This document shows, in pieces, positions 6,248 to 13,505 of a stretch of DNA of 13,754 bases. The position numbers and the translations under genes are program-made. The stretch covers positions 2,339-16,092 of the forward strand of contig DBXL01000019.1 in the NCBI GenBank assembly GCA_002309275.1. Reading direction: 5' to 3'. This DNA is from Ruminococcaceae bacterium UBA1213 (lineage in GTDB: Bacteria > Bacillota > Clostridia > Oscillospirales > Acutalibacteraceae). Every line of letters starts with the position of its first letter. Position 1 is the stretch's first letter. Below the pieces are notes generated by a model that worked only from the letters and a program-made list of their open reading frames with translations, was not told the origin of the DNA and made no database searches.

Positions 6248-8820
6248 TCGGACACCTCATTTTTACAGTAATAAGTAATGCCGTTGAATTCAATTTTTTT
6301 AGCAGACTTGTCAGGAGGTACAGGAAAGAATTCAGCAGTTTTGACAGAGCCGTCACTCATATAGATAATACCATGCCCGCAGGGTTTGCCGTCAGAGAAA
6401 GAGCCTGTATATCTGTGGTCGGAGAAAAGCACGGTTCCCATGCCGTCAGGGAGAGAATGTTTCATACTGCCGGTATAAATGCCGTGTGCATTTCCGACAG
6501 AGATATTTTTTTCTATGGAGAATTCCGGCGTTTTTCTGAAAGTCTGATAGGGAGTGTTGTCGAGTTCGGGACAGGGCGGAATTTCGTCAAATTCACGGAA
6601 AATGACTTTCATAGGTTTTTCGGGAGTATTGTTACGGAAAATGCCTTCAAATATTTTTTCACAGGAGGGGGCAAAGGTACAGCCCATACCGTTATGCATA
6701 CCGTCACCAATACTGCCGTAGTATTCGACGGAGCCGTCAGGGGAGTATTCACAGGCATATACAGGAATGCCGTTTTCATAGATAGAGCGTTTTATAATTT
6801 TGCTGTCGGAAATTTCATTGATTCTGCCATGAGGCTTACCGTTTTTAAAAGTGCCGACATAGAGGGGCTGACCGTCTGAAAAAAGGATACCGCAGCCATT
6901 ATAAAGCCCGTTTTTCCACATACCCTGATAATATATCTGGTTATTCCAGAGTTCAATGCCGAAGCCGTTACGCATACCATTGGAAAAAGAGCCTGTGTAT
7001 ATGACGTTTCCATTGAAAAATTGTTTACCGCTGCCGTCATAGATAGAGTTTTTGAATTCCCCCTCAAATATTTTCTGACCGTTTTTGTATTCAATGCCGT
7101 GTCCGTTGCGGTGCATATTGGTCCATTCACCGCAGTAAATGAGCGTTTTGTTGGGGGAGTATTCATTGAATATGCCGTCAGGCTCACCGTTTTTGAATTT
7201 TCCTTCGGCATAGCTGCCGTCATTAAGAAAAATTTTTCCCTTGCCGTTGTAGAGGTCGTTGTCAAATTCACCGGTATAAATTATTTTGCCGTTGATGTCG
7301 GTAAGGGTACAATTACCGCAGGCTTTTCCCTTTTTGAAAGAGCCTTTGAGAGAGCCGCCGTTTTGGATATGCAGGATACCGTCGCCATCGTAAAGACCGT
7401 CAAGCCATTGTCCGTGGTATATCACAGAGCCGTCAGGAGCATAAGAAGTTCCGACACCGTTTGGAAGATTATTTTTGAATCCGCCTGTGTAAAGTAAATC
7501 ACCTTTACTGTTGAAAAGGGTACCCGTATGGAGAAATTTTCCATTTTGGTATTTGCCGACAAAAAAGGCTTTGTCATCGTAATTATATGTAATTCCTGCA
7601 CCGTGTTTCATGTCATTTTGAATATTGCCTAAGTAAAGCAGATTGCCTTTACAGTCAAAAAATGCACCTGTATTGACAGAGTGATTGTCACTCCACTGAC
7701 CGACAAAAGCACTGCTGTTATCGGGTGAAAAAGCGACACCGAAACCATTTTTTTTATTTTCGGTCCAGTTGCCGGCATAGGAGATTTTTCCTGATTTATA
7801 GTAATGCACGCCGAAGCCGTCACGCATATCGTTTTTATAATGTCCTTCAAAAGCCGTTTCACCGTTTTGCATAACCGTTCTGCCCTTACCGTGACGCTTG
7901 TTTTGACTGATTTCGCCAAAGTAGAAATAATTTTTGTCATTAGCTTTTATGATTTGCTTTTCGGCTGTTTCATAGGGACATTCTCCTGAGAATATGCATT
8001 TTCTTTCATAGGGGGCATAATTTTCATTTTGTTCGATAAGAATTTCAGGCTGACTCAAATTTTGCGGGATAGTTTTCGGATTTTCAGGCGGTTGGGGAGT
8101 AGGGGGAGTTTCGTTTTGAGGCTGTTTTTCAGGCGGATTTTGGGGAGGTTTAGTTTTGTCATCATCTGATGACCATGAAGCATATACTTCCGTACTGAAA
8201 AAAGTCGGGTTTACGACATCTTCAAGAGCCTTTTTTCTTTCAGCGAAATTTTGTTTTGTGCAGAAATAGAAATTTCCGAAATTAGTTGAGCAGAAAATTC
8301 TGGGAGTACCGGTGAGTTTATTGAGCTGTTGAGAGGTTTTCATGTCGATTTCGGCACAAAACGGATAAAGGACAGTTTCCATACCGTTTTCTTTGAGGAG
8401 AATAACAGGTTTGTCTGCATCTCTGGAGGGAAAGACGGTATATTTGACAGTTTTATCGTGTCGGGAGATGAATTCAGTTTTAAGCCATTTATGAAGTTTA
8501 TTAAAATAAGCTCTCTTAACAGGTCTGTGAAGACGGTCAAGCGTTTCGGCAAAATAGCCGCCTGCGGTATCAAAGACACGTTCAAGCTGTTTACCGTCTT
8601 TGGTAATCATTCTGAAACGGAGGCTGATACCAGTTTCCATGACATAGCTGTAATTATTGAGACCGTCAGGAGTTTTTACATTGCCTCTGCCCTTTTGTGG
8701 GAGACCGGTTTCAAAGAACTTTTTTCTTGCGTTGCAGAGAATATCGTTTTCGTCAAAGGATTCGGAATCCGTTCCGTAAACGCCGTAATATATTATACTT
8801 TTGTCAATATCTTTAAACAT
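6244..8820 (-). CDS. Large MORN-repeat protein with an uncharacterised N-terminal domain
   Basis: An 858-residue protein with no signal peptide or membrane segment, so probably cytoplasmic. Residues 1-215 form a folded-looking region with no motif I recognise. Residues 222-255 are a Pro/Gln-rich linker. From residue 300 onward come about 20 MORN units of roughly 22-24 residues with the pattern Y/F-x-G-x-W/F...N-G-x-G, for example YTGSFSNGMRNGFGI (608-622). The series is broken at about 675-700 and 735-778, then two more units follow to about 830. MORN arrays form long beta-structures that act as scaffolds or bind lipid in eukaryotes; bacterial roles are mostly unknown. The start at 8820 is chosen because GAAAGGG lies nine bases upstream and the promoter lies just beyond; longer in-frame starts, up to 8997, would include that promoter. 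It heads an operon with the Cof-type phosphatase. Confidence 0.88.
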   Translation of the reverse strand: MFKDIDKSIIYYGVYGTDSESFDENDILCNARKKFFETGLPQKGRGNVKTPDGLNNYSYVMETGISLRFRMITKDGKQLERVFDTAGGYFAETLDRLHRPVKRAYFNKLHKWLKTEFISRHDKTVKYTVFPSRDADKPVILLKENGMETVLYPFCAEIDMKTSQQLNKLTGTPRIFCSTNFGNFYFCTKQNFAERKKALEDVVNPTFFSTEVYASWSSDDDKTKPPQNPPEKQPQNETPPTPQPPENPKTIPQNLSQPEILIEQNENYAPYERKCIFSGECPYETAEKQIIKANDKNYFYFGEISQNKRHGKGRTVMQNGETAFEGHYKNDMRDGFGVHYYKSGKISYAGNWTENKKNGFGVAFSPDNSSAFVGQWSDNHSVNTGAFFDCKGNLLYLGNIQNDMKHGAGITYNYDDKAFFVGKYQNGKFLHTGTLFNSKGDLLYTGGFKNNLPNGVGTSYAPDGSVIYHGQWLDGLYDGDGILHIQNGGSLKGSFKKGKACGNCTLTDINGKIIYTGEFDNDLYNGKGKIFLNDGSYAEGKFKNGEPDGIFNEYSPNKTLIYCGEWTNMHRNGHGIEYKNGQKIFEGEFKNSIYDGSGKQFFNGNVIYTGSFSNGMRNGFGIELWNNQIYYQGMWKNGLYNGCGILFSDGQPLYVGTFKNGKPHGRINEISDSKIIKRSIYENGIPVYACEYSPDGSVEYYGSIGDGMHNGMGCTFAPSCEKIFEGIFRNNTPEKPMKVIFREFDEIPPCPELDNTPYQTFRKTPEFSIEKNISVGNAHGIYTGSMKHSLPDGMGTVLFSDHRYTGSFSDGKPCGHGIIYMSDGSVKTAEFFPVPPDKSAKKIEFNGITYYCKNEVSE

Positions 8821-8854
8821 AGCAAAAAACCCTTTCATTTGTCGTTCACATAAT

Positions 8855-8883
8855 ATCATACAATAAAATACATATTTTTGCAA
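8855..8883 (-). promoter_or_regulatory. Promoter of the MORN-repeat/Cof operon
   Basis: On the minus strand, TTGCAA (8878-8883), a 17-base spacer and TATGAT (8855-8860). The start near 8848 would give a leader of about 28 bases to the ATG at 8820. It lies back to back with the mscS promoter, with 27 bp between the two. Confidence 0.6.
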
Positions 8884-8910
8884 TAGATAGAAAAATATAA
8901 CAAATTTTTC

Positions 8911-8939
8911 TTTTAAATGTTGAAGAGATGTGTTATAAT
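8911..8939 (+). promoter_or_regulatory. Extended -10 promoter of the mscS-coaX operon
   Basis: GTGTTATAAT at 8930-8939 contains a perfect TATAAT and the TGn extension. The -35 position (TTTTAA, 8911-8916) is weak. Transcription would begin near 8946, inside the longest reading frame, which supports the ATG at 8973 as the real start. Confidence 0.65.
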
Positions 8940-8972
8940 AGTGTTGTAAAAAATATTGAAGGAGGAGAAGGA

Positions 8973-9863
8973 ATGTATATTCTTCTTGACGAGGCACTTG
9001 ACATTAACAATACGGTAGAGCAGAATTTAAGTATTGCCCAAAAATGGCTTGAAACGGCATATAATTGGGCAGCGGCATTTTTGCCGAAGCTGATAGCGGC
9101 AGTAATTATATTTGCTGTAGGCTGGTGGCTGGTAAAGCTGATATGCAAGATTTCGGTAAAAGGAATGACGAGGGCAAAAATTGATAAAACGGTGATAACG
9201 TTTTTAAATTCAATTCTGAATGCGGCGTTGAAAATATTGATAATATTGTGTGTGCTTTCGACAGTGGGATTTGACATGACAACGCTTATTGCCACAGTGA
9301 GTGCAGCGACGGTTGCAATAGGACTTGCCCTGAAAGACAGCCTTGCCAATGTTGCAAGCGGAACGCTTATTATTATCAATAAGAAGTTCAAAGTAGGGGA
9401 TTATATCGAAACGGAGGGACTTCAGGGAACAGTTGTAAAGATAGATATGATGTACACTACGTTGTGTACATATAATAACAGGGAGATACTGATACCGAAT
9501 TCAAGGCTGACATCAAATAATATTATCAATTATTTTGTAAGGGAGAAAAGGAGGGTAGATTTAATTGTACCGATACCGTATGAAGAGGACATTGAAAAGG
9601 CAAGGAGAGTAATAATGGATTTGCTTGAAGAAAGTGAGCTTGTACTTCACGAGGAGAATAATAAAGTACAGGTAGATAAGCTTAATGAGAGCAGTGTAGA
9701 TTTGATTGTATGGATATGGTGCAGTTCGGAGGACTATTGGAAAATGTATTATGAAATGAGAGAGAGGATAAAATTCAGGCTGGAGGAAAATGGGATACAT
9801 ATACCGTTCAATCAGTTGGATTTGCATATAGTGGAAGATAAGACAAAGGGGAATGAAAAATGA
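8973..9863 (+). CDS. mscS: Small-conductance mechanosensitive channel (MscS family)
   Basis: A 296-residue channel that opens under membrane tension to release solutes during hypo-osmotic shock. TM1 is about residues 37-58 (AVIIFAVGWWLV), TM2 about 78-98, and the pore-lining TM3 about 104-135 with the Gly/Ala pattern GLALKDSLANVASGTLIII (117-135). The family's beta-domain loop follows (KKFKVGDYIETEGLQGTVVKI), then ILIPNSRLTSNNIINY (172-187), then a cytoplasmic C-terminal domain. The size matches the minimal MscS form rather than the large MscK type. GGAGGAG precedes the ATG. An upstream in-frame ATG at 8928 is rejected because the promoter -10 lies within it. The stop overlaps the coaX start as ATGA, so the pair is translationally coupled. 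Confidence 0.93.
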   Translation: MYILLDEALDINNTVEQNLSIAQKWLETAYNWAAAFLPKLIAAVIIFAVGWWLVKLICKISVKGMTRAKIDKTVITFLNSILNAALKILIILCVLSTVGFDMTTLIATVSAATVAIGLALKDSLANVASGTLIIINKKFKVGDYIETEGLQGTVVKIDMMYTTLCTYNNREILIPNSRLTSNNIINYFVREKRRVDLIVPIPYEEDIEKARRVIMDLLEESELVLHEENNKVQVDKLNESSVDLIVWIWCSSEDYWKMYYEMRERIKFRLEENGIHIPFNQLDLHIVEDKTKGNEK

Positions 9864-10630
9864 TACTGGCAGTAGATGTAGGCAATACAAACATAGTTTT
9901 CGGAGGCATAAGTGAAGGAAAGACTTCATTTATATCCCGTGTAGGCACGGACAAGAACAAGACGGCAGACGAATATGCAGTACAGATAAAGATATTGATA
10001 GAACTGAATGGTCTTTTGCCAAAGGACTTTGAAGGCGGGATTATATCATCAGTTGTACCGCAGATTAATGAAATGTTAAAGCTTGCGGTAAAAAAGGTGA
10101 TAGGACATATGCCAATGGTGGTAGGACCGGGAATAAAAACGGGGCTGAATATAAAAATAGACAATCCCGCCCAGCTTGGCAGTGATTTGGTAGTAGGAGC
10201 GGTTGCAGCGGTGGCACTGTACCCGAAGCCGCTTATGATAATAGATATGGGAACGGCAACGACGATATGTGTAGTGGATAAAGATTCATGTTATCGTGGC
10301 GGAGTCATCATACCGGGAGTAAAGGTATCAATGGAGTCACTGACAAGGAATGCTGCACAGCTTCAGGGAATCAGCATAGAAGCTCCGAAGAAAGCCATAG
10401 GAACGAATACAATAGACTGTATGAGGTCGGGAGTGGTATTCGGGAATGCGGCACTGATAGACGGACTGATAGACAGAATGTCTCTTGAAATAGAGGGAAC
10501 ACCGACTGTAATAGCGACAGGAGGACTTTCACCTATGATAATACCGTATTGCAGGCATGATATAATTATTAATGATGAGCTGCTGCTGTACGGGCTGGAG
10601 ATCATATATAATAAGAATGTTGTGCATTAA
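9860..10630 (+). CDS. coaX: Type III pantothenate kinase
   Basis: It phosphorylates pantothenate with ATP, the first step of coenzyme A synthesis, in the cytoplasm. The enzyme belongs to the ASKHA fold and, unlike type I kinases, is generally not inhibited by CoA. At 256 residues it is of normal length. The phosphate loop DVGNTN is at 6-11, NPAQLGSDL at 102-110 carries the likely catalytic Asp109 in the position of the family's GADR motif, DMGTATT at 129-135 binds phosphate, GGVIIPG is at 147-153 and ATGG at 219-222. The Arg of GADR is Leu here. Its ATG overlaps the mscS stop by four bases, and no separate promoter was seen, so it depends on the mscS promoter. It ends eight bases before a bidirectional terminator. 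Confidence 0.95.
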   Translation: MILAVDVGNTNIVFGGISEGKTSFISRVGTDKNKTADEYAVQIKILIELNGLLPKDFEGGIISSVVPQINEMLKLAVKKVIGHMPMVVGPGIKTGLNIKIDNPAQLGSDLVVGAVAAVALYPKPLMIIDMGTATTICVVDKDSCYRGGVIIPGVKVSMESLTRNAAQLQGISIEAPKKAIGTNTIDCMRSGVVFGNAALIDGLIDRMSLEIEGTPTVIATGGLSPMIIPYCRHDIIINDELLLYGLEIIYNKNVVH

Positions 10631-10637
10631 AAAGAAA

Positions 10638-10666
10638 CAGTCCTCTGTTCAATCGGCAGAGGACTG
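10638..10666. terminator. Bidirectional terminator between coaX and the exonuclease gene
   Basis: CAGTCCTCTG (10638-10647) pairs perfectly with CAGAGGACTG (10657-10666), a 10-bp stem with a 9-base loop. On the minus strand TTTCTTTTTA follows; on the plus strand ATTTATTGTTT. The stop codon and the last four sense codons of the exonuclease lie inside the hairpin, so one structure serves both genes. Confidence 0.85.
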
Positions 10667-11521
10667 ATTTATTGTTTCGTCATCACTGTTGTGTACAGCA
10701 AGTTTTTTGATGGGAGTAACACCGTCATATTTTATTCTGAACATCATTTTGACATCAAATTCATTACGGCATTCAGGGCATATAAAAGATGAATAGAAAC
10801 CTCTGTTTTTTATTTCCCAGTCTTTTTGGATATTTGCCCTTGCACCGCAGAGATTACAGTTGACAGTCATTAGACTTTTATCGACAAGGGGATTTTCAAA
10901 GCTTGAAGCATAGGTGTTGTGGAATTCAAGTCTTTCATAGAATTCCCTGCAGTCAGCTTTTTGTATATGGGGTTTCATAGCACCCTTGGAATAGAGTTTT
11001 TGCAGGCATTTGGCAGAAACGATACTGTCACCGATAGCTCTGTGATGTGGAATATCGTCAACATCAAGTCCCAGCATTTCCGCCATAGCAACAAGACCTA
11101 TTTGTCCATTGCTGCCTGTACCGGTCATTTCCTGACAGTACATCTGGAGGTCAACGTATTTTTTAAGGAAATTCAGTCTGTTGTTTTTCATGTGATAAAG
11201 GCAGTTGCTCTGGAGGGTGACAATATCACTTGTACTCCATGTCATAATAATGCAGTTTTTGGAAAATTTTTGGAATTTACTCAAAGCATATGTAAACGGA
11301 TAGCCTTTTTTGAGTTCGGCATTGGTAAGGGAAGTAAGGTCTTGAATTCTGCTGCGGAGTTTTTTAGTGAGGTCAGGGCGTACAAGCACGGAGAACTGAC
11401 CGATAATTTCCATATCCTCATTCAGCTTGACTGCACCGAACTCTATAATTTCGTTGATATAGCCGCCGACTCTGGGACTATAACTGCCATTCCATTCAAG
11501 GTCAAGTATGACGTATTCCAT
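10649..11521 (-). CDS. DEDDh-type 3'-5' exonuclease with a C-terminal zinc ribbon
   Basis: A 290-residue cytoplasmic nuclease. The DnaQ/RNase T-like fold spans about residues 1-180: motif I DLEW with Asp7 and Glu9, motif II at TWSTSD with Asp99, and motif III HRAIGD with His160 and Asp165, which makes it the DEDDh class. This is the KapD/ERI-like arrangement of stand-alone exonucleases rather than a polymerase domain. Residues 222-251 add two CxxC knuckles, Cys222/Cys225 and Cys248/Cys251, a probable zinc ribbon that could bind nucleic acid or a partner. The substrate, RNA or DNA, is not evident. GGAGAG at the end of typA serves as its ribosome site, and the ATG lies three bases after the typA stop, so it is the second gene of that operon. 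Confidence 0.88.
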   Translation of the reverse strand: MEYVILDLEWNGSYSPRVGGYINEIIEFGAVKLNEDMEIIGQFSVLVRPDLTKKLRSRIQDLTSLTNAELKKGYPFTYALSKFQKFSKNCIIMTWSTSDIVTLQSNCLYHMKNNRLNFLKKYVDLQMYCQEMTGTGSNGQIGLVAMAEMLGLDVDDIPHHRAIGDSIVSAKCLQKLYSKGAMKPHIQKADCREFYERLEFHNTYASSFENPLVDKSLMTVNCNLCGARANIQKDWEIKNRGFYSSFICPECRNEFDVKMMFRIKYDGVTPIKKLAVHNSDDETINQSSAD

Positions 11522-11524
11522 GTA

Positions 11525-13345
11525 TCACTCTCCTCTGCTCTGAGCTTTCAGACGCTTTTCCTTGTTGAGAATCATTTTTCTCATACGAATGGATTTGGGA
11601 GTAACCTCAACGAGTTCATCATCACCGATGAATTCAAGTGACTGTTCAAGACTGAGAACAGAGTGCGGAGTAAGTTTGAGAGCTTCATCAGAGCCGGCTG
11701 CACGGGTATTGGTGACGTGTTTTTTCTTGCAGACGTTCACGACCATATCTTCATTTTTGGGATTGGCACCGACAATCATGCCTTCATAGACTTCTACACC
11801 CGGACCAATGAACAAACGGCCTCTGTCCTGAGCGGCAAACAAGCCGTAACCTGTACTTTCGCCTGTTTCGTGGGCGATAAGGGAGCCTTGCAGACGGGAT
11901 TGAATATCGCCTTTATAGTCATCATAGCCATCAAAGATGTGATTCATAATGCCGTTGCCGTTGGTATCGGTCATGAATTCAGAGCGATAGCCCATAAGAC
12001 CTCTGGAAGGAATACGGAATTCTATGTGGGTGACACCTGATTCTCTTGTACCCATGTTGATAAGTTCGGCTTTTCTTGAGCCGAGTTTTTCCATGATAGC
12101 ACCTACATAGTTATCGGGTACTTCTATCATAAGGAGTTCCATAGGTTCCTGTAATTTACCGTTGATGGTTTTCATAATAACTTTGGGGCGTGAAACCTGA
12201 AATTCATAATTTTGCCTGCGCATAGTTTCAATAAGAATGGAGAGGTGAAGTTCACCACGACCTGAAACTTTGAAAGTATCAGCGGAGTCTGTTTCCTCCA
12301 CACGCATGGCGACATTCGTTTCCACTTCTTTAAAAAGTCTTGCACGGATATTTCTGGAGGTGACATATTTACCCTCACGACCTGCAAAGGGACTGTCATT
12401 TACCATGAAGAGCATGGAAACGGTAGGTTCATCTATTTTTACAAAGGGGAGGGGTTCCTGATGTTCGGGGTCGCAGGCAGTTTCGCCTATATTGAGGTCT
12501 GCAATGCCTGAAACGGCGACAATATCACCAAGACTTGCGGAGTCGCTTTCGACACGTTTAAGACCTTCAAATTGATAAAGTTTGGTAATTTTAGCATTTT
12601 TTCTGCTGCCGTCATTGTGGCAGAGGGTGATATTCTGACCGACACGGCAGCTGCCTCTTTCAACTCTGCCGATGCCGATTCTGCCAACATATTCATCATA
12701 GTCTATGTTGGAGAAAAGGAGCTGTAAAGGACCATTCATATCACCTTGGGGAGCAGGAATTTCTTCAAGGATTTTTTCAAAAAGGGGTTTCATGTCAGTA
12801 CCCTGCACGTTGGGATCGAGAGAAGCATAGCCGGCTCTGCCGGAGGCATAGACAACAGGGAACTCAAGCTGTTCATCATCAGCACCGAGTTCAATAAAGA
12901 GGTCAAGGACTTCATCAACGACTTCTTCAGGTCTTGCGCCGGGGCGATCAATTTTATTGACAACGACAAGAGGTTTTTTGCCGAGAGCGAGGGCTTTTTT
13001 CAAAACGAAGCGAGTCTGGGGCATACAGCCCTCAAAAGCGTCAACGAGGAGCAGAACGCCGTCAACCATCATTAAAATACGTTCCACTTCGCCGCCGAAA
13101 TCAGCATGACCGGGAGTATCAACGATATTAATTTTTGTATCTTTATACATAACGGCAGTATTTTTGGAAAGAATGGTGATACCTCTTTCACGTTCAAGGT
13201 CGTTGGAGTCCATAACTCTTTCAGCGACATTTTCATTTGCTCTAAAGATACCGCTCTGTAAAAGGAGCTGGTCAACAAGAGTAGTTTTGCCGTGATCGAC
13301 ATGGGCGATGATAGCAACATTTCTGAGATTTTCTCTTTTATCCAT
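11525..13345 (-). CDS. typA: Ribosome-associated translational GTPase TypA/BipA
   Basis: A 606-residue GTPase of the elongation-factor-G-like group that binds the 70S ribosome and aids ribosome assembly and stress or cold growth. The G motifs are intact: G1 AHVDHGKTT at 14-22, G2 RGITI at 54-58, G3 DTPGH at 76-80, G4 NKID at 130-133 and G5 SGRAG at 168-172. The middle beta-barrel, the EF-G-like domains and the C-terminal domain unique to BipA (with the GLMGYRSEF segment) are all present, so the gene is full length. AGAGGG precedes the ATG by about nine bases. It is the first gene of an operon with the exonuclease. LepA and EF-G can be excluded by length and by the C-terminal domain. Confidence 0.97.
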   Translation of the reverse strand: MDKRENLRNVAIIAHVDHGKTTLVDQLLLQSGIFRANENVAERVMDSNDLERERGITILSKNTAVMYKDTKINIVDTPGHADFGGEVERILMMVDGVLLLVDAFEGCMPQTRFVLKKALALGKKPLVVVNKIDRPGARPEEVVDEVLDLFIELGADDEQLEFPVVYASGRAGYASLDPNVQGTDMKPLFEKILEEIPAPQGDMNGPLQLLFSNIDYDEYVGRIGIGRVERGSCRVGQNITLCHNDGSRKNAKITKLYQFEGLKRVESDSASLGDIVAVSGIADLNIGETACDPEHQEPLPFVKIDEPTVSMLFMVNDSPFAGREGKYVTSRNIRARLFKEVETNVAMRVEETDSADTFKVSGRGELHLSILIETMRRQNYEFQVSRPKVIMKTINGKLQEPMELLMIEVPDNYVGAIMEKLGSRKAELINMGTRESGVTHIEFRIPSRGLMGYRSEFMTDTNGNGIMNHIFDGYDDYKGDIQSRLQGSLIAHETGESTGYGLFAAQDRGRLFIGPGVEVYEGMIVGANPKNEDMVVNVCKKKHVTNTRAAGSDEALKLTPHSVLSLEQSLEFIGDDELVEVTPKSIRMRKMILNKEKRLKAQSRGE

Positions 13346-13387
13346 ATAAACAATCCCTCTTTTTTCAATTCATTAAAACCATTGTGT

Positions 13388-13398
13388 ATTATAACACA
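13388..13398 (-). promoter_or_regulatory. Extended -10 promoter of the typA operon
   Basis: On the minus strand the sequence reads TGTGTTATAAT, a perfect -10 with the TGn extension; the -35 region is poor. The start near 13381 gives a leader of about 36 bases to the typA ATG. The same GTGTTATAAT string is found at the mscS promoter. Confidence 0.6.
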
Positions 13399-13447
13399 TT
13401 GATATTAAAAAGAACAGTAAAATAAAAAAATTCTTGCAAAAATACAA

Positions 13448-13486
13448 AAAAATCTCCCCAAAACAAATAGTTTTGGGGAGATTTTT
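13448..13486 (-). terminator. Strong intrinsic terminator of the surface-protein gene
   Basis: A perfect 17-bp stem (13448-13464 with 13470-13486) has a five-base loop. Its core is CTCCCCAAAAC paired with GTTTTGGGGAG. The flanking A and T runs make it work in both directions, but on the minus strand it follows the stop at 13506 by 20 bases and is followed by a T-rich stretch. It insulates typA from the upstream surface-protein gene. Confidence 0.9.
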
Positions 13487-13505
13487 ATTTCAGATAATCA
13501 AAGGA

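Noticed and set aside
6300..7960. Recurrent GCCGT/CCGTCA-like DNA words as a possible DNA repeat array
   Set aside because: They reflect the codons of the MORN units (Asp/Asn-Gly and neighbours) and are degenerate at DNA level; there are no constant repeats with spacers, so no CRISPR-like structure.
6184..8853. Several long rightward reading frames opposite the Cof and MORN genes
   Set aside because: They lack ribosome sites, have low-complexity Phe/Val-rich translations typical of antisense frames, and the opposite strand carries clear repeat and motif patterns.
8928..8972. Longer mscS frame starting at 8928
   Set aside because: The extended -10 box lies inside these codons, so they would not be on the transcript. 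The ATG at 8973 has GGAGGAG in front of it.
8821..8997. Upstream extension of the MORN-repeat protein to an in-frame ATG at 8997
   Set aside because: The extra 59 codons would contain the proposed leftward promoter and cross the divergent mscS promoter and start. There is no ribosome site at the far ATG, while the ATG at 8820 has one.
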